47,794 nucleotides of DNA. Origin: CAZUCE01 sp964619265 (GTDB taxonomy: Bacteria; Planctomycetota; UBA1135; GCA-002686595). Position numbers and translations under genes: made by a program. The notes under the pieces are model-generated. The model ran no database searches, was not told where the DNA came from, and saw only the letters and a list, made by a program, of their open reading frames with translations. Positions 24,498-33,812 of the stretch are shown here, piece after piece. The DNA lies in the NCBI GenBank assembly GCA_964619265.1, contig CAZUCE010000033.1:1-47794 (forward strand), given 5' to 3'. Position 1 is the stretch's first letter. Every line of letters begins with the position of its first letter.

Positions 24498-27175
24498 GCG
24501 CGGACTTTCGCAAATCGGTTTCGGGCGTCCGTCCGTTCTTGGCCTTTGGCTCGATCGCCCTGGGCTTTTTGGCTGTGCTGTTGCAAATCAGCCGCCAAGT
24601 TCAAGCCGAGGCGGTCCCCTCCGCTGCTCTGCAGGGACGCGAAGGCGCCTACAAGGAATCGCCGCGCGCGACGCTTACGGACCGCAACGGGACTGTTCTG
24701 GCAGTGAGTCGCCCGCGACTCGCGTTCGTCGTCTCGCCCTTCAACCTGTGGATGCGCCATACACCCGAGCGCATCGCGGGGCGCCTGGCTGAAGTTCTTG
24801 ACGAACCCGATCCTAGCGAGTTGTTCCGCCGGCTCGCGCCGGCCGGAGAGGACGGATTCTTCGTGGCCGATCGCTGGCCGTTGACCTTCGAGGAAGCCCT
24901 CGGTCTACGCGACTGGATCGACGGCGGTGGGCCGCTGGATCAGCCCCAAAAGGGTGCCCTCCCGGGCCTCGACTTGGTGCCCTTTGAACTAGCCCATCTC
25001 GAGCAGGCCAGGCGAGCCGATGGAACGTTCGATCCGCAGGTCGTTCGCTGGAACGAGCTGCTGCAAGATTGCGAAGGCCCGTTCTTTTGTTTGCGTTGGC
25101 AGCCCGAGCGACTGCTTTCCCAGGGCGTCCGCGAGAATTTTGCTCCCCATCTCATCGGCAAGCGCGGGGCGTCGAGCCGCTGGGTCGCGACCTTGGCCCG
25201 CGGGTTGTTTGAACACCTCGCGGGAGCTCGCGAGCGCGAGCGCCTGTTGCAGGTCAGCACCGGGGAAGCGCTCGCCGGTTGGGAGATCATCACCGAAGCG
25301 CCGCCCGCTCCACGCGGCCTAGCCGTTTGGATCGAGCGCCTTCGAAAACGGCTCGGCGTCGAGCGCAGTGTCCCGAAGCCTGGCCAGCCGGTTCTCCGCG
25401 GTACGCCGGCCGAATGGGTCTTCGGCGGGCTGTGTCCCCAGCGCTACACGGTCGTCCTCGACCCGGTACCGCCGGCTCTGGTGGAGCCGCTGCGAGCGGC
25501 CTTTGCGCAAGAACAGCTTTCCCCCTTCGAAGCGTGGCTCGAACCGACCCATGAACGAATTTACCCGGCGGGCGAACTTGCTCTGCTGGGGAGCTACGGT
25601 TGGATTCAGCGCCGCGACGAACAGGATCGCACTCAGCTCGAGCATGCGCCGCTGGCGGGGCTCGAGCACGTGGCTCACGCAGTCCTCGAAGACTGTACGC
25701 CGTTCCTCGCGCAAGAGTTCGGGGCCGGCGCGCTTGCGCTGTTGCGCGAGGGGCGCGCCGGGTGGTTCGACTATGAACTCAAGGTTCCGCGTCAGGGTTG
25801 GCAGCACAGCTACTTCTCTAATTCGACAGGCTCACTCGAGCCAGCGCGCGTCGAGTCGACGATCGATCTGGACCTGCAGCGGTTTGTCGGAGCCAAGCTC
25901 GACCAGCTCCAGCGCGAGCAGGACACGGCCCTGTGCATGGCGATCGCCCTCGACCTGGGGACTCGCGAGGTCCTGGCGCTCGACTGGCGCGATCGATACG
26001 GCTGCTCTGCCTTCGCGCCGATCCAGCATCAATTCACGCCTGGCTCCACGTTCAAGTTGGTGACGATGGCGCTGGCCCTCGAAGGCGGCCACGTTCGTCC
26101 GGAGAGCCAGGTTGACGTGGGCGAGCATGGTTACGTCAGCATTCGCGCCCATGCGGACGGTACCGGTCGCACGCGTCTGATTCGCGAGGCGGAGGGTTAT
26201 GCCCGTGGCGTGATCAGCGCAGCGGAGTGCATTGCCCGATCGAGCAACGGCGGCATGGTGCAAATTGGTTTGCGCGTGCCGGCGGAGACATGGCAGGCGG
26301 AGACGCTGCGATTCGGGTACGGCCGAGTCACAGCCCCCGAACTCTTGGCCCGCGGGATGTTCCATCCCCCAGGTCGGATCGGCGAAAATCGAGATGACCC
26401 GGGGGTCTGGGATCGTCTTCGCAGCCATGCGTCCGTTTGTTTCGGCGACGCTGTCTCCACGAACCTGATTCAGCATGTCGGTGTGATTGCCGGACTGTTG
26501 GGCGGGGGCGTGGGGCGGCCGCTCGTCTTTGCGCGCGCAGTCGAATTCGGCGGACGGCGGTTCGAGCCCGAGCTCAGTGCCGGCGAACGGCTCGTTTCGC
26601 GTGCAACCTCGGACGAGCTGCGAGCCATGATGGAGCTTGGCGCTCACGAGGGCACCGGACGCGACCTCGAGCGTCCAGCGGGCCTCGAACTCAAGACCAA
26701 GACCGGGACCACAGAGAAGCTGCGCTTCGACGTGTGTCAGCACCAATTCGGGGCCGCCTGGCAGGACGCGTTGGCGCGCCGCGAAGCGGACAGCTGGGAT
26801 CCGGCCGCGATGCACCGTCAATTTGCAGGACAGTTCCGCGGATCCAAGTCGTGCTACGTGTCTTCGATCGTTTGCCTCGGAACCGACCCGACCGGCGAGC
26901 GCGAGGTGCTCGTGATGGTCGTCGTCGACGACGCGCACGGAGAGGAGAAGTTCGGATCGAAGGTGGCCGGCCCGACGGGTGTAGCCATTCTCTCTGAGGC
27001 GCTCGGGCACACCCATTTGGGCGTGCCGCGTGGCGAGCGCGACGCGAGCGGCTTGGTGACCAGTTCTCAAGTTGCGCCGCGCGGCCCGGTCGAGCCCTGG
27101 GCCAGTCGTCCTTCGGACGAGGCCTCTGAAGCACGCTGGTGGGACGAAGCGGAACTCCGCGGAGGAGCCCAATGA
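24494..27175 (+). CDS. Class B penicillin-binding protein (FtsI/PBP2-like transpeptidase)
   Basis: This transpeptidase cross-links peptidoglycan stem peptides together with a SEDS polymerase, here probably the FtsW encoded downstream. After a short cytoplasmic tail and a TM helix (about 13-31), the PBP-dimer region begins with TLTDRNGTVLA at about 61-70. All three catalytic motifs are present: SxxK as Ser518-Thr-Phe-Lys521, SxN as Ser583-Ser-Asn585, and KTG at 736-738. The protein has 893 residues, against about 550-650 for typical FtsI. The extra length is mainly between residues 100 and 450, where no known domain is recognisable, plus about 150 residues after KTG. The GTG start overlaps the preceding stop by four bases. 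Position says FtsI, but PBP2-type cannot be excluded by eye. Confidence 0.88.
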   Translation: MSADFRKSVSGVRPFLAFGSIALGFLAVLLQISRQVQAEAVPSAALQGREGAYKESPRATLTDRNGTVLAVSRPRLAFVVSPFNLWMRHTPERIAGRLAEVLDEPDPSELFRRLAPAGEDGFFVADRWPLTFEEALGLRDWIDGGGPLDQPQKGALPGLDLVPFELAHLEQARRADGTFDPQVVRWNELLQDCEGPFFCLRWQPERLLSQGVRENFAPHLIGKRGASSRWVATLARGLFEHLAGARERERLLQVSTGEALAGWEIITEAPPAPRGLAVWIERLRKRLGVERSVPKPGQPVLRGTPAEWVFGGLCPQRYTVVLDPVPPALVEPLRAAFAQEQLSPFEAWLEPTHERIYPAGELALLGSYGWIQRRDEQDRTQLEHAPLAGLEHVAHAVLEDCTPFLAQEFGAGALALLREGRAGWFDYELKVPRQGWQHSYFSNSTGSLEPARVESTIDLDLQRFVGAKLDQLQREQDTALCMAIALDLGTREVLALDWRDRYGCSAFAPIQHQFTPGSTFKLVTMALALEGGHVRPESQVDVGEHGYVSIRAHADGTGRTRLIREAEGYARGVISAAECIARSSNGGMVQIGLRVPAETWQAETLRFGYGRVTAPELLARGMFHPPGRIGENRDDPGVWDRLRSHASVCFGDAVSTNLIQHVGVIAGLLGGGVGRPLVFARAVEFGGRRFEPELSAGERLVSRATSDELRAMMELGAHEGTGRDLERPAGLELKTKTGTTEKLRFDVCQHQFGAAWQDALARREADSWDPAAMHRQFAGQFRGSKSCYVSSIVCLGTDPTGEREVLVMVVVDDAHGEEKFGSKVAGPTGVAILSEALGHTHLGVPRGERDASGLVTSSQVAPRGPVEPWASRPSDEASEARWWDEAELRGGAQ

Positions 27176-28707
27176 GCTTTGGGGTGGCAGACTTGGTCGA
27201 GCGCTTTGGCGGGCGGACCCTATCGGGTTCGCTCGGCGGACACGCTTCGGCCAGCCCCGATTTGGCCGCGCTCTCCCTGTGTCACGACATCGTGTTCGAT
27301 AGTCGTTCGGTTGGGCCGGGCGTGGTCTTCGCCGGCCTTCCCGGTGTGCACCTGGACGGACGCCGATTCGTGGGCGAGGCGATCGCTCGCGGAGCGGCTG
27401 CGGTGCTCTTGCCCGATGAGCCGCATCCGTGTCTTGAGCTTTCCGCCAGTTTGCGCCCGTTTTGGCTTCACACGGATGCGCGCCGGATTGCTGGCGCGGC
27501 GGCGGCTGCCCTGCACGGCCAACCCAGCTCGAAGCTCGACGTGTTCGCGGTGACCGGAACGAACGGCAAGAGCACCGTGTCGCGGATGATCTCCCACCTG
27601 CTGGGGCAGAACGGACGCCGGCCGGCGGAGATCGGAACGCTTGAAATTCGCCTGGCCGGGCAACCGGTCGAGCGGGCTCGCAACACGACGCCCGATGCGC
27701 CCACGCTGCATCGACTGCTTGCGCGCCACTTGAACGGAGGTGGTGACTGCGCAGTCCTCGAGGCCAGCTCCCACGGACTTGACCAGCAGCGTCTCGAGGG
27801 CGTCGATGTCGACGTTGCGGTGTTTACCAACTTGACCCACGACCACCTGGATTATCACGGCAGTCTCGAAGCCTATCGGCGCGCCAAGCAGCGCCTGTTC
27901 GAGCGCTTGAGTCCGGACGGAGTTGCGGTCGTTCCCGCCGACGATCCGGTGGGGGAGAGCTTCGGCGAGGTGGCCCGCTCACGCGGCGCCCGCGTCGTAA
28001 CGTACGGCACAGGGTCCCGCGCGGACCTGTGCGCATCGCGAGTCGTGGCGGACTCGGGTGGGGTTCAACTGTTCCTACGCGGGATGGGGATCTCCACGGA
28101 ACGAATTCACCTGCCCTATCCAGGACGCCACAACGTCGAAAATGCGCTCGCGGCTTGCGCCGCTGTGCTGAGCCGAGGGGCGGACCCCGCTGCGCTGCAG
28201 ACCGGGTTCGCCTCCTCTTCCTTGCCCGCTGGCCGACTGGAGCGAGTCACGCCAGCGGGTCATCCGTTTTGCGTGCGCGTGGACTATGCGCACACCCCCG
28301 ATGCCTTGCGCGCCGCGGCAGCAGGCGTGCGCGAGGAGCTGGATGCGCTGGGAACCGGACGCTTGATCCTGGTCTTTGGCTGTGGTGGGGACCGCGATCG
28401 CACCAAGCGCGCGCCGATGGGGAAGGTGGCCTGCGAGCTGGCTGATATTGCGATTGTCACCAGCGACAATCCGCGCCACGAAGATCCGGCCGCGATCGTT
28501 CAAGACGTCCTGGAGGGAATGCAGGGCTGCCGGCAGCGTCCGGTGGATTTGGTCGACCGTCGTACGGCGATCGAGACGGCGCTCGCCTGCGCCCAGCCTG
28601 GGGACGTCGTCTTGGTCGCCGGCAAGGGACACGAGGATTATCAAATCGTTGGGGATCGCGTACTTCCGTTCTCTGACCGGGACGTGGTCCGGGAGCTGCT
28701 CCGATGA
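27172..28707 (+). CDS. murE: UDP-MurNAc-tripeptide synthetase MurE (meso-DAP type)
   Basis: MurE adds the third amino acid to UDP-MurNAc-L-Ala-D-Glu using ATP. The 511-residue protein has the N-terminal uridine-binding domain (DSRSVGPGVVFAGLPG) and the P-loop GTNGKST at 129-135. NTTPDAPTLH, the Lys of YRRAKQRLF (expected to be carbamylated) and the C-terminal DNPRHEDP motif follow. DNPR is the signature of enzymes selecting meso-diaminopimelate instead of lysine, so the peptidoglycan here is expected to be DAP-type. GGAGGAG at 27161-27167 precedes the ATG, which overlaps the PBP stop as ATGA. Confidence 0.95.
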   Translation: MSFGVADLVERFGGRTLSGSLGGHASASPDLAALSLCHDIVFDSRSVGPGVVFAGLPGVHLDGRRFVGEAIARGAAAVLLPDEPHPCLELSASLRPFWLHTDARRIAGAAAAALHGQPSSKLDVFAVTGTNGKSTVSRMISHLLGQNGRRPAEIGTLEIRLAGQPVERARNTTPDAPTLHRLLARHLNGGGDCAVLEASSHGLDQQRLEGVDVDVAVFTNLTHDHLDYHGSLEAYRRAKQRLFERLSPDGVAVVPADDPVGESFGEVARSRGARVVTYGTGSRADLCASRVVADSGGVQLFLRGMGISTERIHLPYPGRHNVENALAACAAVLSRGADPAALQTGFASSSLPAGRLERVTPAGHPFCVRVDYAHTPDALRAAAAGVREELDALGTGRLILVFGCGGDRDRTKRAPMGKVACELADIAIVTSDNPRHEDPAAIVQDVLEGMQGCRQRPVDLVDRRTAIETALACAQPGDVVLVAGKGHEDYQIVGDRVLPFSDRDVVRELLR

Positions 28708-30113
28708 GTTTTCGCGCCACCCTCGATGAGGTCTGTGCAGCCACCGGGGCGATCCGGTTGAGCGGCGAGCCGGGACTCGAACTGACCGGGGTCGGGACCG
28801 ATACTCGCTCGCTGAATCCTGGAGAGCTGTTCGTCGCGCTGCGCGGGCCCCAGTTCGACGGCAATCGATTTGCCGAGGGGGCGGTAGCAGCCGGAGCCGG
28901 CGCACTTTTGTTGCGCGACGACGACTCGGGACGCGCGTTCCAATCGAAGTCTCCGCTCTTGCTTCATCCCGAGCCGCTGGAAGGGCTCGGCGCGCTGGCG
29001 GCTTGGCATCGCACCCGGCTTGGAGCCGAAGTGATCGCCATCACCGGATCGAGTGGAAAAACCACCTGCAAGACCATCGCGGCCCAGCTCTTTGGACGGC
29101 TGCGACAGACCGTGGCCAGCCCCAAGTCCTTCAACAACGCGATCGGCGTGCCCCTGTCGATCTTGGCGGCTGGGCCGGAGCACGAGTTCTTGGTGCTCGA
29201 GTTCGGCACCAGCTCACCGGGTGAAATCGCTCGGCTATGCCGCATTGCGCGACCGGCGACCGGGTTGCTAACCAACATTGGCTCCGCGCACCTGGCCCAA
29301 CTGGGTTCGCTGCAGGGCGTTGCCAAAGAGAAGGGGGCGCTGCCGGCTTCTCTGCCAGAGGAGGGCCTGTTCTGCCTTTGCGCGGACGACGACTTTGCCG
29401 ACCAACTGCAAGGCCGAACCACGGCACGGACCTTGACCTTTGGGCTGCGCAAGGAAGCGGATTTGATGGGCCGCGACTTGCTGTACCACGCGGCGGGAAC
29501 CAGCTTCCGCCTCGAACTGCGCGATGGAGCGACCTTCGACGTGACTTCGCCGCTACTCGGTGAGCACAACGTTCTGAACTTGCTCGGCGTGCTGACCATG
29601 GCGCACGGCCTCGGGTTCGAACTCTCCGAGCTTCTGGCCGGGGTGCCAGATCTCGAACCGGAAGCGCAGCGGCTCGAGCGGCATGAGCTCGACGGCGTGC
29701 TGTTGCTCGACGATACGTACAACGCAAATCCCGACTCCGCGCGAGCGGCGGTGCGCGTGCTGGCTGGGTTCCACGGTTTTCAGCGCCGAGTCTTGGTGCT
29801 GGGCGACATGCTCGAGCTGGGGGATCTCGCGGCCGAACTCCACTTTCAAGTGGGGCTCGAAGCTGCGAGGTCAGGGCTCGATCTAGTCGTTGCCGTGGGC
29901 GAGCTGGCACGCGCCGCGGCGGCAGGTGCCCTCGAGGGGGGCCTGTCGCCGCACAGCGTCAAGCACTTCGAGGACACCGATCGAGCGCGCGAGGGGTTGC
30001 GTGAGCTTGTCGTTGCCGGCGACGTGGCGCTCATCAAAGGCAGTCGCGGTATGCACATGGAGCAGCTGGTCGTCGATCTGCTGCGCACTTTTGGCCGCCG
30101 GAGGGAGGGCTGA
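28704..30113 (+). CDS. murF: UDP-MurNAc-pentapeptide synthetase MurF
   Basis: MurF ligates D-Ala-D-Ala to the UDP-MurNAc tripeptide. The 469-residue protein has the N-terminal substrate domain (TDTRSLNPGELFVAL), the P-loop GSSGKTT at 115-121, a central domain with FNNAIGVPL and EFGTSSPGEI, and a C-terminal domain with DDTYNANPDS. These are standard MurF motifs and the length is usual. The ATG overlaps the murE stop by four bases, and a short stem (GGAG/CTCC) around the start may couple it to murE translation. No ddl is present in the window, so the D-Ala-D-Ala ligase is encoded elsewhere. Confidence 0.95.
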   Translation: MSFRATLDEVCAATGAIRLSGEPGLELTGVGTDTRSLNPGELFVALRGPQFDGNRFAEGAVAAGAGALLLRDDDSGRAFQSKSPLLLHPEPLEGLGALAAWHRTRLGAEVIAITGSSGKTTCKTIAAQLFGRLRQTVASPKSFNNAIGVPLSILAAGPEHEFLVLEFGTSSPGEIARLCRIARPATGLLTNIGSAHLAQLGSLQGVAKEKGALPASLPEEGLFCLCADDDFADQLQGRTTARTLTFGLRKEADLMGRDLLYHAAGTSFRLELRDGATFDVTSPLLGEHNVLNLLGVLTMAHGLGFELSELLAGVPDLEPEAQRLERHELDGVLLLDDTYNANPDSARAAVRVLAGFHGFQRRVLVLGDMLELGDLAAELHFQVGLEAARSGLDLVVAVGELARAAAAGALEGGLSPHSVKHFEDTDRAREGLRELVVAGDVALIKGSRGMHMEQLVVDLLRTFGRRREG

Positions 30114-30114
30114 C

Positions 30115-31263
30115 GTGCTCGGTGACCTACTCGGCGAGCTGACCGGCCTAGCGCTGTTCGAGTTCTTGTCGTTCCGCATGGCGATGGCCGTGTTGACCGC
30201 TTTTGCGGTCGCGCTGCTGTGCGGCGGACCGACGATTCGGTGGTTGCGCGCCCGGAGCGTTCACGACAACGTGGACACCAGTGGCTCGGCTGATCTGGCC
30301 GCGAAGAGCCGCGAGGAAGGCAAGCACGAGACCACCACCATGGGCGGGAGTTTCCTGGTGGCCGCGCTGCTGTTTTCGGTTCTGTGCTGGTGCGATATGA
30401 CGTCGCTGCCGGTGGTGCTGGCTGTGTTCTTGACGGCTGGGTTTGCCGCGGTCGGCTTTGTGGACGATTACCGCAAGCTGACTATGCCCAAAAGCGGAGG
30501 GCTCGATCGTCGCGCCAAGATGGCTGGCTTGACGATTTGTTCTCTCAGCGTGTTGTTCGCGCTGGTTTGGTACGCCTCGTTGTCCGGTCGCGATTCGCTT
30601 CTGACGCTCTACCCGCCGTTCTTCAAGGATGTCACGCTCCCGGCCTTGGCCTTGGGTTGGATCGGAGCGGCCGGCTTCGTTCTGTTTCAGTGGCTCGTGA
30701 TCGTCGGTTCGGCGAACGCAGCCAATATCACCGACGGCCTCGACGGCCTAGCCGCGGGTACGCTGCTCATTGCGGGGGGCGCGCTGGTCGTCTTTTGCTA
30801 CGTCACGGGACGCGCCGACTGGACCGCGTACTTGAACCTGCCGTTCGTACCCGAAGCGGCCGACATGGCGGTGGTGGGGGCCGCCATGATGGGGGCTTGC
30901 CTGGGCTTCCTGTGGTTCAACGCGTATCCGGCGCAGGTCTTTATGGGCGACTCGGGCTCACTTCCCTTGGGCGGTTTGCTGGCTTGGATGGCAGTGGTCG
31001 CCAAGCAGGAGTTGGTCTTGCCGCTGATCGCGCTGGTGTTCGTCCTGGAAGCCGGTTCGAGCTTCCTGCAGACCTTTTGGTATCGCCGGACCCGCGGCAA
31101 GCGGTTGTTCACCTGCGCGCCCATCCACCACGGGCTGAATCTCTACGGTGGAGTCTTCAAAAAGCGCGAAGCCGCCTGGCACGAAGTCACCGTCGTCACT
31201 CGGCTGTGGATCGTCGCGGCTGCGTCGGCGCTGTCCAGCCTTGCCCTGCTGAAGGTGCGCTGA
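30115..31263 (+). CDS. mraY: Phospho-MurNAc-pentapeptide translocase MraY
   Basis: MraY transfers phospho-MurNAc-pentapeptide to undecaprenyl phosphate, giving lipid I in the inner membrane. The 382-residue protein has about ten hydrophobic segments. Its motifs, in order, are TTMGG, the catalytic Asp pair in FVDDYRK (117-118), NAANITDGLDGLA, FNAYPAQVFMGDSGSLPLGG and PIHHG. The GTG at 30115 lies two bases after the murF stop, with a GGAGGGAGG tract about 30101-30109. It is the only junction in this part of the cluster without an overlap. In most dcw clusters murD follows; here ftsW follows directly. Confidence 0.95.
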   Translation: MLGDLLGELTGLALFEFLSFRMAMAVLTAFAVALLCGGPTIRWLRARSVHDNVDTSGSADLAAKSREEGKHETTTMGGSFLVAALLFSVLCWCDMTSLPVVLAVFLTAGFAAVGFVDDYRKLTMPKSGGLDRRAKMAGLTICSLSVLFALVWYASLSGRDSLLTLYPPFFKDVTLPALALGWIGAAGFVLFQWLVIVGSANAANITDGLDGLAAGTLLIAGGALVVFCYVTGRADWTAYLNLPFVPEAADMAVVGAAMMGACLGFLWFNAYPAQVFMGDSGSLPLGGLLAWMAVVAKQELVLPLIALVFVLEAGSSFLQTFWYRRTRGKRLFTCAPIHHGLNLYGGVFKKREAAWHEVTVVTRLWIVAAASALSSLALLKVR

Positions 31264-32441
31264 TGGCTCCCCGTGCACGCACTCTCCAGGACCCGATCCC
31301 GTCTTCCGGTCTGCGCCAACTCCACTTCTCGGGGTTGCTCGAGTCGCTGGCCGAGCGCGACCCCGGTCCGCCGGCCTCGGCTCTGTTTGCGACGGTGGTG
31401 GCCTTGCTTGGGCTGGGTCTCGTGATCCAGGCGGGCTACGCGGCGACGACCCTGACCCCCGATGCGTTCCGCGCGGACTTCTTGGCCGAAGCCCGCGATC
31501 GCGGGCTGGCGCTGATCGCTCTGATCGCGGCGGCTCGGGTGGGCTTGACGCGCCTCCAACGGTTCCTGCCGCTGCTGGTCACGTTGGCGTTCGTGTCTTT
31601 GGCGCTCGTTTGGGTGCCTGGGATCGGCCGCTCGGTGAACGGCTCGCACCGCTGGATTCACTTGGGGGTTTCGATTCAGCCCTCTGAGCTCGCGCGCACC
31701 GCGTTTGTTGTGTGGGTCGCCTGGTATTGCTGCCGGCTCGGACCGCGCTTGCACAGTCTGACTGGCGGCGTGCTGCGCATGTTCGTGCCGACCTGCGCCT
31801 TGTGCGCCTTGGTCTGGCTGCAGCCCGACAAGGGCGGCGCGCTGATCCTGTTTGCTTGTGCCTGCGCGACCATGTGGGCCGGCGGCGTCGACGCCAGCAA
31901 GGTTGCGACGCCCTTCTTTGGCCTGGTGGTGGGGGCGATGGCCTTTGCGGCCACCGCAGATTCCTACGCGCGCCGCCGCATCGACATGTGGCTCGGCGAC
32001 CAGCGCAACGAGCAGGTCCAAGCTGGACTCGACGCAATTTCCTCTGGTGGCCTGTTCGGCGCCGGCTTCTCCGGAGGCGAGCTCCGCAACCGGGGCGTCA
32101 GCTACATGGACTCGGACCTGATGCTGGCCTTGGTCGGCGAGGAATTCGGGCTCTATGGCCTGGTGTTCGTACTCGGGCTCTACGCCGCGCTGTTTTGGTT
32201 CGCCTTCCGCATGGTGCTGTCGATCCGCGGTCGATTCGAAGCGGTCGCCGCCTTCGGCCTGTGCTTGGCCGTCGCGCTGCAGGCCCTGGTCCACGCCGGG
32301 GCCGTTTGCGGCCTCATTCCGCCCAAGGGCATGACTTTGCCCCTGCTGTCCGACGGAGGAACCTCCGCCATCGTCTCTTGTCTCGGGCTTGGCCTCGCCA
32401 TTGGCGCGGCTCGCCCCAAGCCCTCCTCTACCTCTTCGTGA
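31263..32441 (+). CDS. ftsW: SEDS-family peptidoglycan glycosyltransferase FtsW
   Basis: FtsW polymerises lipid II into glycan strands and works with a class B PBP. The 392-residue multi-span protein contains GRSVNGSHRWIHLG with IQPSELA. Further on are QPDKGGA, the EQVQAGLDAISSGGLFGAG loop, MDSDLMLALVGEEFG (its second Asp aligns with the catalytic Asp of FtsW/RodA) and PPKGMTLPLLSDGGTS. RodA is the main alternative, but the position between mraY and murG favours FtsW. The ATG shares one base with the mraY stop (TGATG). The Ser/Thr-rich tail ends in a GTGA overlap with the LysM gene. Confidence 0.93.
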   Translation: MAPRARTLQDPIPSSGLRQLHFSGLLESLAERDPGPPASALFATVVALLGLGLVIQAGYAATTLTPDAFRADFLAEARDRGLALIALIAAARVGLTRLQRFLPLLVTLAFVSLALVWVPGIGRSVNGSHRWIHLGVSIQPSELARTAFVVWVAWYCCRLGPRLHSLTGGVLRMFVPTCALCALVWLQPDKGGALILFACACATMWAGGVDASKVATPFFGLVVGAMAFAATADSYARRRIDMWLGDQRNEQVQAGLDAISSGGLFGAGFSGGELRNRGVSYMDSDLMLALVGEEFGLYGLVFVLGLYAALFWFAFRMVLSIRGRFEAVAAFGLCLAVALQALVHAGAVCGLIPPKGMTLPLLSDGGTSAIVSCLGLGLAIGAARPKPSSTSS

Positions 32442-33550
32442 AAGGCATGCATCCCATCGAGCGCTTCGGACTGATTTCCCTGCTCATTTTGACCGGCTCC
32501 GTGACGGCCTTTGCCCTGTACGAGGGGCAGCCGGATCCCGCCGAAACCAAGTTGGCGGCCAAGAAGGCCGAGCGCGGCGCCACCGAGCGCGAAGCCGAGG
32601 CGCGGCGCCAGCAATTCGAACGGCAGAAGGAAAACGAGCGCCGGGAGCGGGCCGCCGAACTGGCCCGCGAGGCCCTGGCCGCCAAGGAGCAAAGGGCCGC
32701 TTCGCACAAGCAAGCCGATTCCCTCACGTCGCTTTCCGGTCGCGGAACGACCGAGCGTCCGCACAACGCCGGCGTAGCTCTAGCTGCAGATGGGGATTCC
32801 AAGGGGAGCTCCCAGAGTCGCCGCTGGTCCGAGAAGCCGCCCGCCGAACCCGGGTTCAACCCGGAGCGCACCCAGCGGGATCAGCTCTCCACACCGCGCC
32901 GCACCGTTCGTGACCCCGAAGCCGACCTGGCAGCCCGCGACGAGCAGGCTCGCAAGACGCTGCCGCAGGCCAGCGCAGCCGAGCGTGGGCTGGGCCTCGA
33001 GACCTCTGCTCCGAACCCGAGGGCAGCGAAGCCCTCCGCGGGCGGCACCCAGGGCTCTTCGGATTCCAAGCGCACCGGCGCACCGGCCGGGACGCGCGAG
33101 TACGTGGTCGCCAAGGGCGAAGTAACCAGCCAGATTTCCCAGCGCGAGCTCGGCAGTGTCAAACACCAGCCTTTGATTCAAGAGCTCAACCCGAAGCTCG
33201 ATCTCGATCACATCGAGGCGGGGGAGGTGATCCTCCTGCCGCTCGACGTGCCCAGCAAGGCAGTTCCGAAGGGCGCGATCAAGGCGCAGCCGGCGGTAGC
33301 AGCGCAGAAGAGCAGCTCCAGCGCTCCGGCCGGGGGCTACCGAGTCGCCGAAGGCGAGAGCCTGTGGAGCATTGCCCAACGGGAGCTCGGGGACGGCAAT
33401 CTCTGGAAGCAGATCGCTGAACTCAACCCGAAGCTCGACCCGCATCGCCTCGAACCCGGAGCGCTGCTGACTCTCCCCAAGGGGAACGGCACGACGGAAG
33501 TTGCACAACAACGTTCCGGCAGTGGCTCGGTCGTTAGTAAAGTGCGCTGA
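32438..33550 (+). CDS. Membrane-anchored coiled-coil protein with two LysM domains
   Basis: This 370-residue protein has an N-terminal TM helix (about 8-27). A strongly charged helix rich in Glu, Arg and Ala (about 35-92) is probably a coiled coil. A Ser/Pro/Arg-rich linker of about 125 residues and two LysM domains (about 221-269 and 301-348) follow. Both LysM domains share the phrase ELNPKLD. LysM binds GlcNAc-containing glycans such as peptidoglycan, so the protein probably spans from the inner membrane to the wall. The GTG start overlaps ftsW by four bases and is preceded by pyrimidine-rich sequence, not a Shine-Dalgarno. Such a protein is not a standard dcw member; it occupies a slot just before murG and may tie ftsW activity to wall structure. 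Confidence 0.88.
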   Translation: MKGMHPIERFGLISLLILTGSVTAFALYEGQPDPAETKLAAKKAERGATEREAEARRQQFERQKENERRERAAELAREALAAKEQRAASHKQADSLTSLSGRGTTERPHNAGVALAADGDSKGSSQSRRWSEKPPAEPGFNPERTQRDQLSTPRRTVRDPEADLAARDEQARKTLPQASAAERGLGLETSAPNPRAAKPSAGGTQGSSDSKRTGAPAGTREYVVAKGEVTSQISQRELGSVKHQPLIQELNPKLDLDHIEAGEVILLPLDVPSKAVPKGAIKAQPAVAAQKSSSSAPAGGYRVAEGESLWSIAQRELGDGNLWKQIAELNPKLDPHRLEPGALLTLPKGNGTTEVAQQRSGSGSVVSKVR

Positions 33551-33780
33551 TGCAGACCGATCACATGGCTTTCGTCTTCGGCTGTGCGCTGGTGCTCGGC
33601 TGCTGCGCGGAGTCCGCTTGGACCGGCTTCCGCGACGGATTGCGTGGGTTGACGCCGCTTCCGACCTGGACCGAAGAGGCGATCGTCGTCGCCGAACTGG
33701 ACGGTCCGCCGGTTTCAGGCGAGTCGGATTCGGGGGTCGCACGGGCGGGCTTGCCCGAAATCGCCCTCCTCGCGGAGTAG
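33550..33780 (+). CDS. Small hypothetical protein in the cell-wall cluster
   Basis: This 76-residue protein has a hydrophobic N-terminus with a lipobox-like end (ALVLGC, Cys18) and an acidic C-terminal half. Its ATG shares one base with the LysM gene stop, the same coupling as mraY to ftsW, which supports it being real. I recognise no family. It may be a small lipoprotein or a single-span membrane protein. The signal-like segment lacks the usual positive charges, so lipidation is uncertain. Confidence 0.5.
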   Translation: MQTDHMAFVFGCALVLGCCAESAWTGFRDGLRGLTPLPTWTEEAIVVAELDGPPVSGESDSGVARAGLPEIALLAE

Positions 33781-33812
33781 GCCGGCCGGTCCGGGAACGC
33801 CCGGTTGCCGGA

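Noticed and set aside
31712..32437. Long N-terminal extension of the LysM protein into ftsW
   Set aside because: The extension lies inside ftsW in another frame; the GTG at 32438 gives a clean TM start and the usual GTGA coupling.
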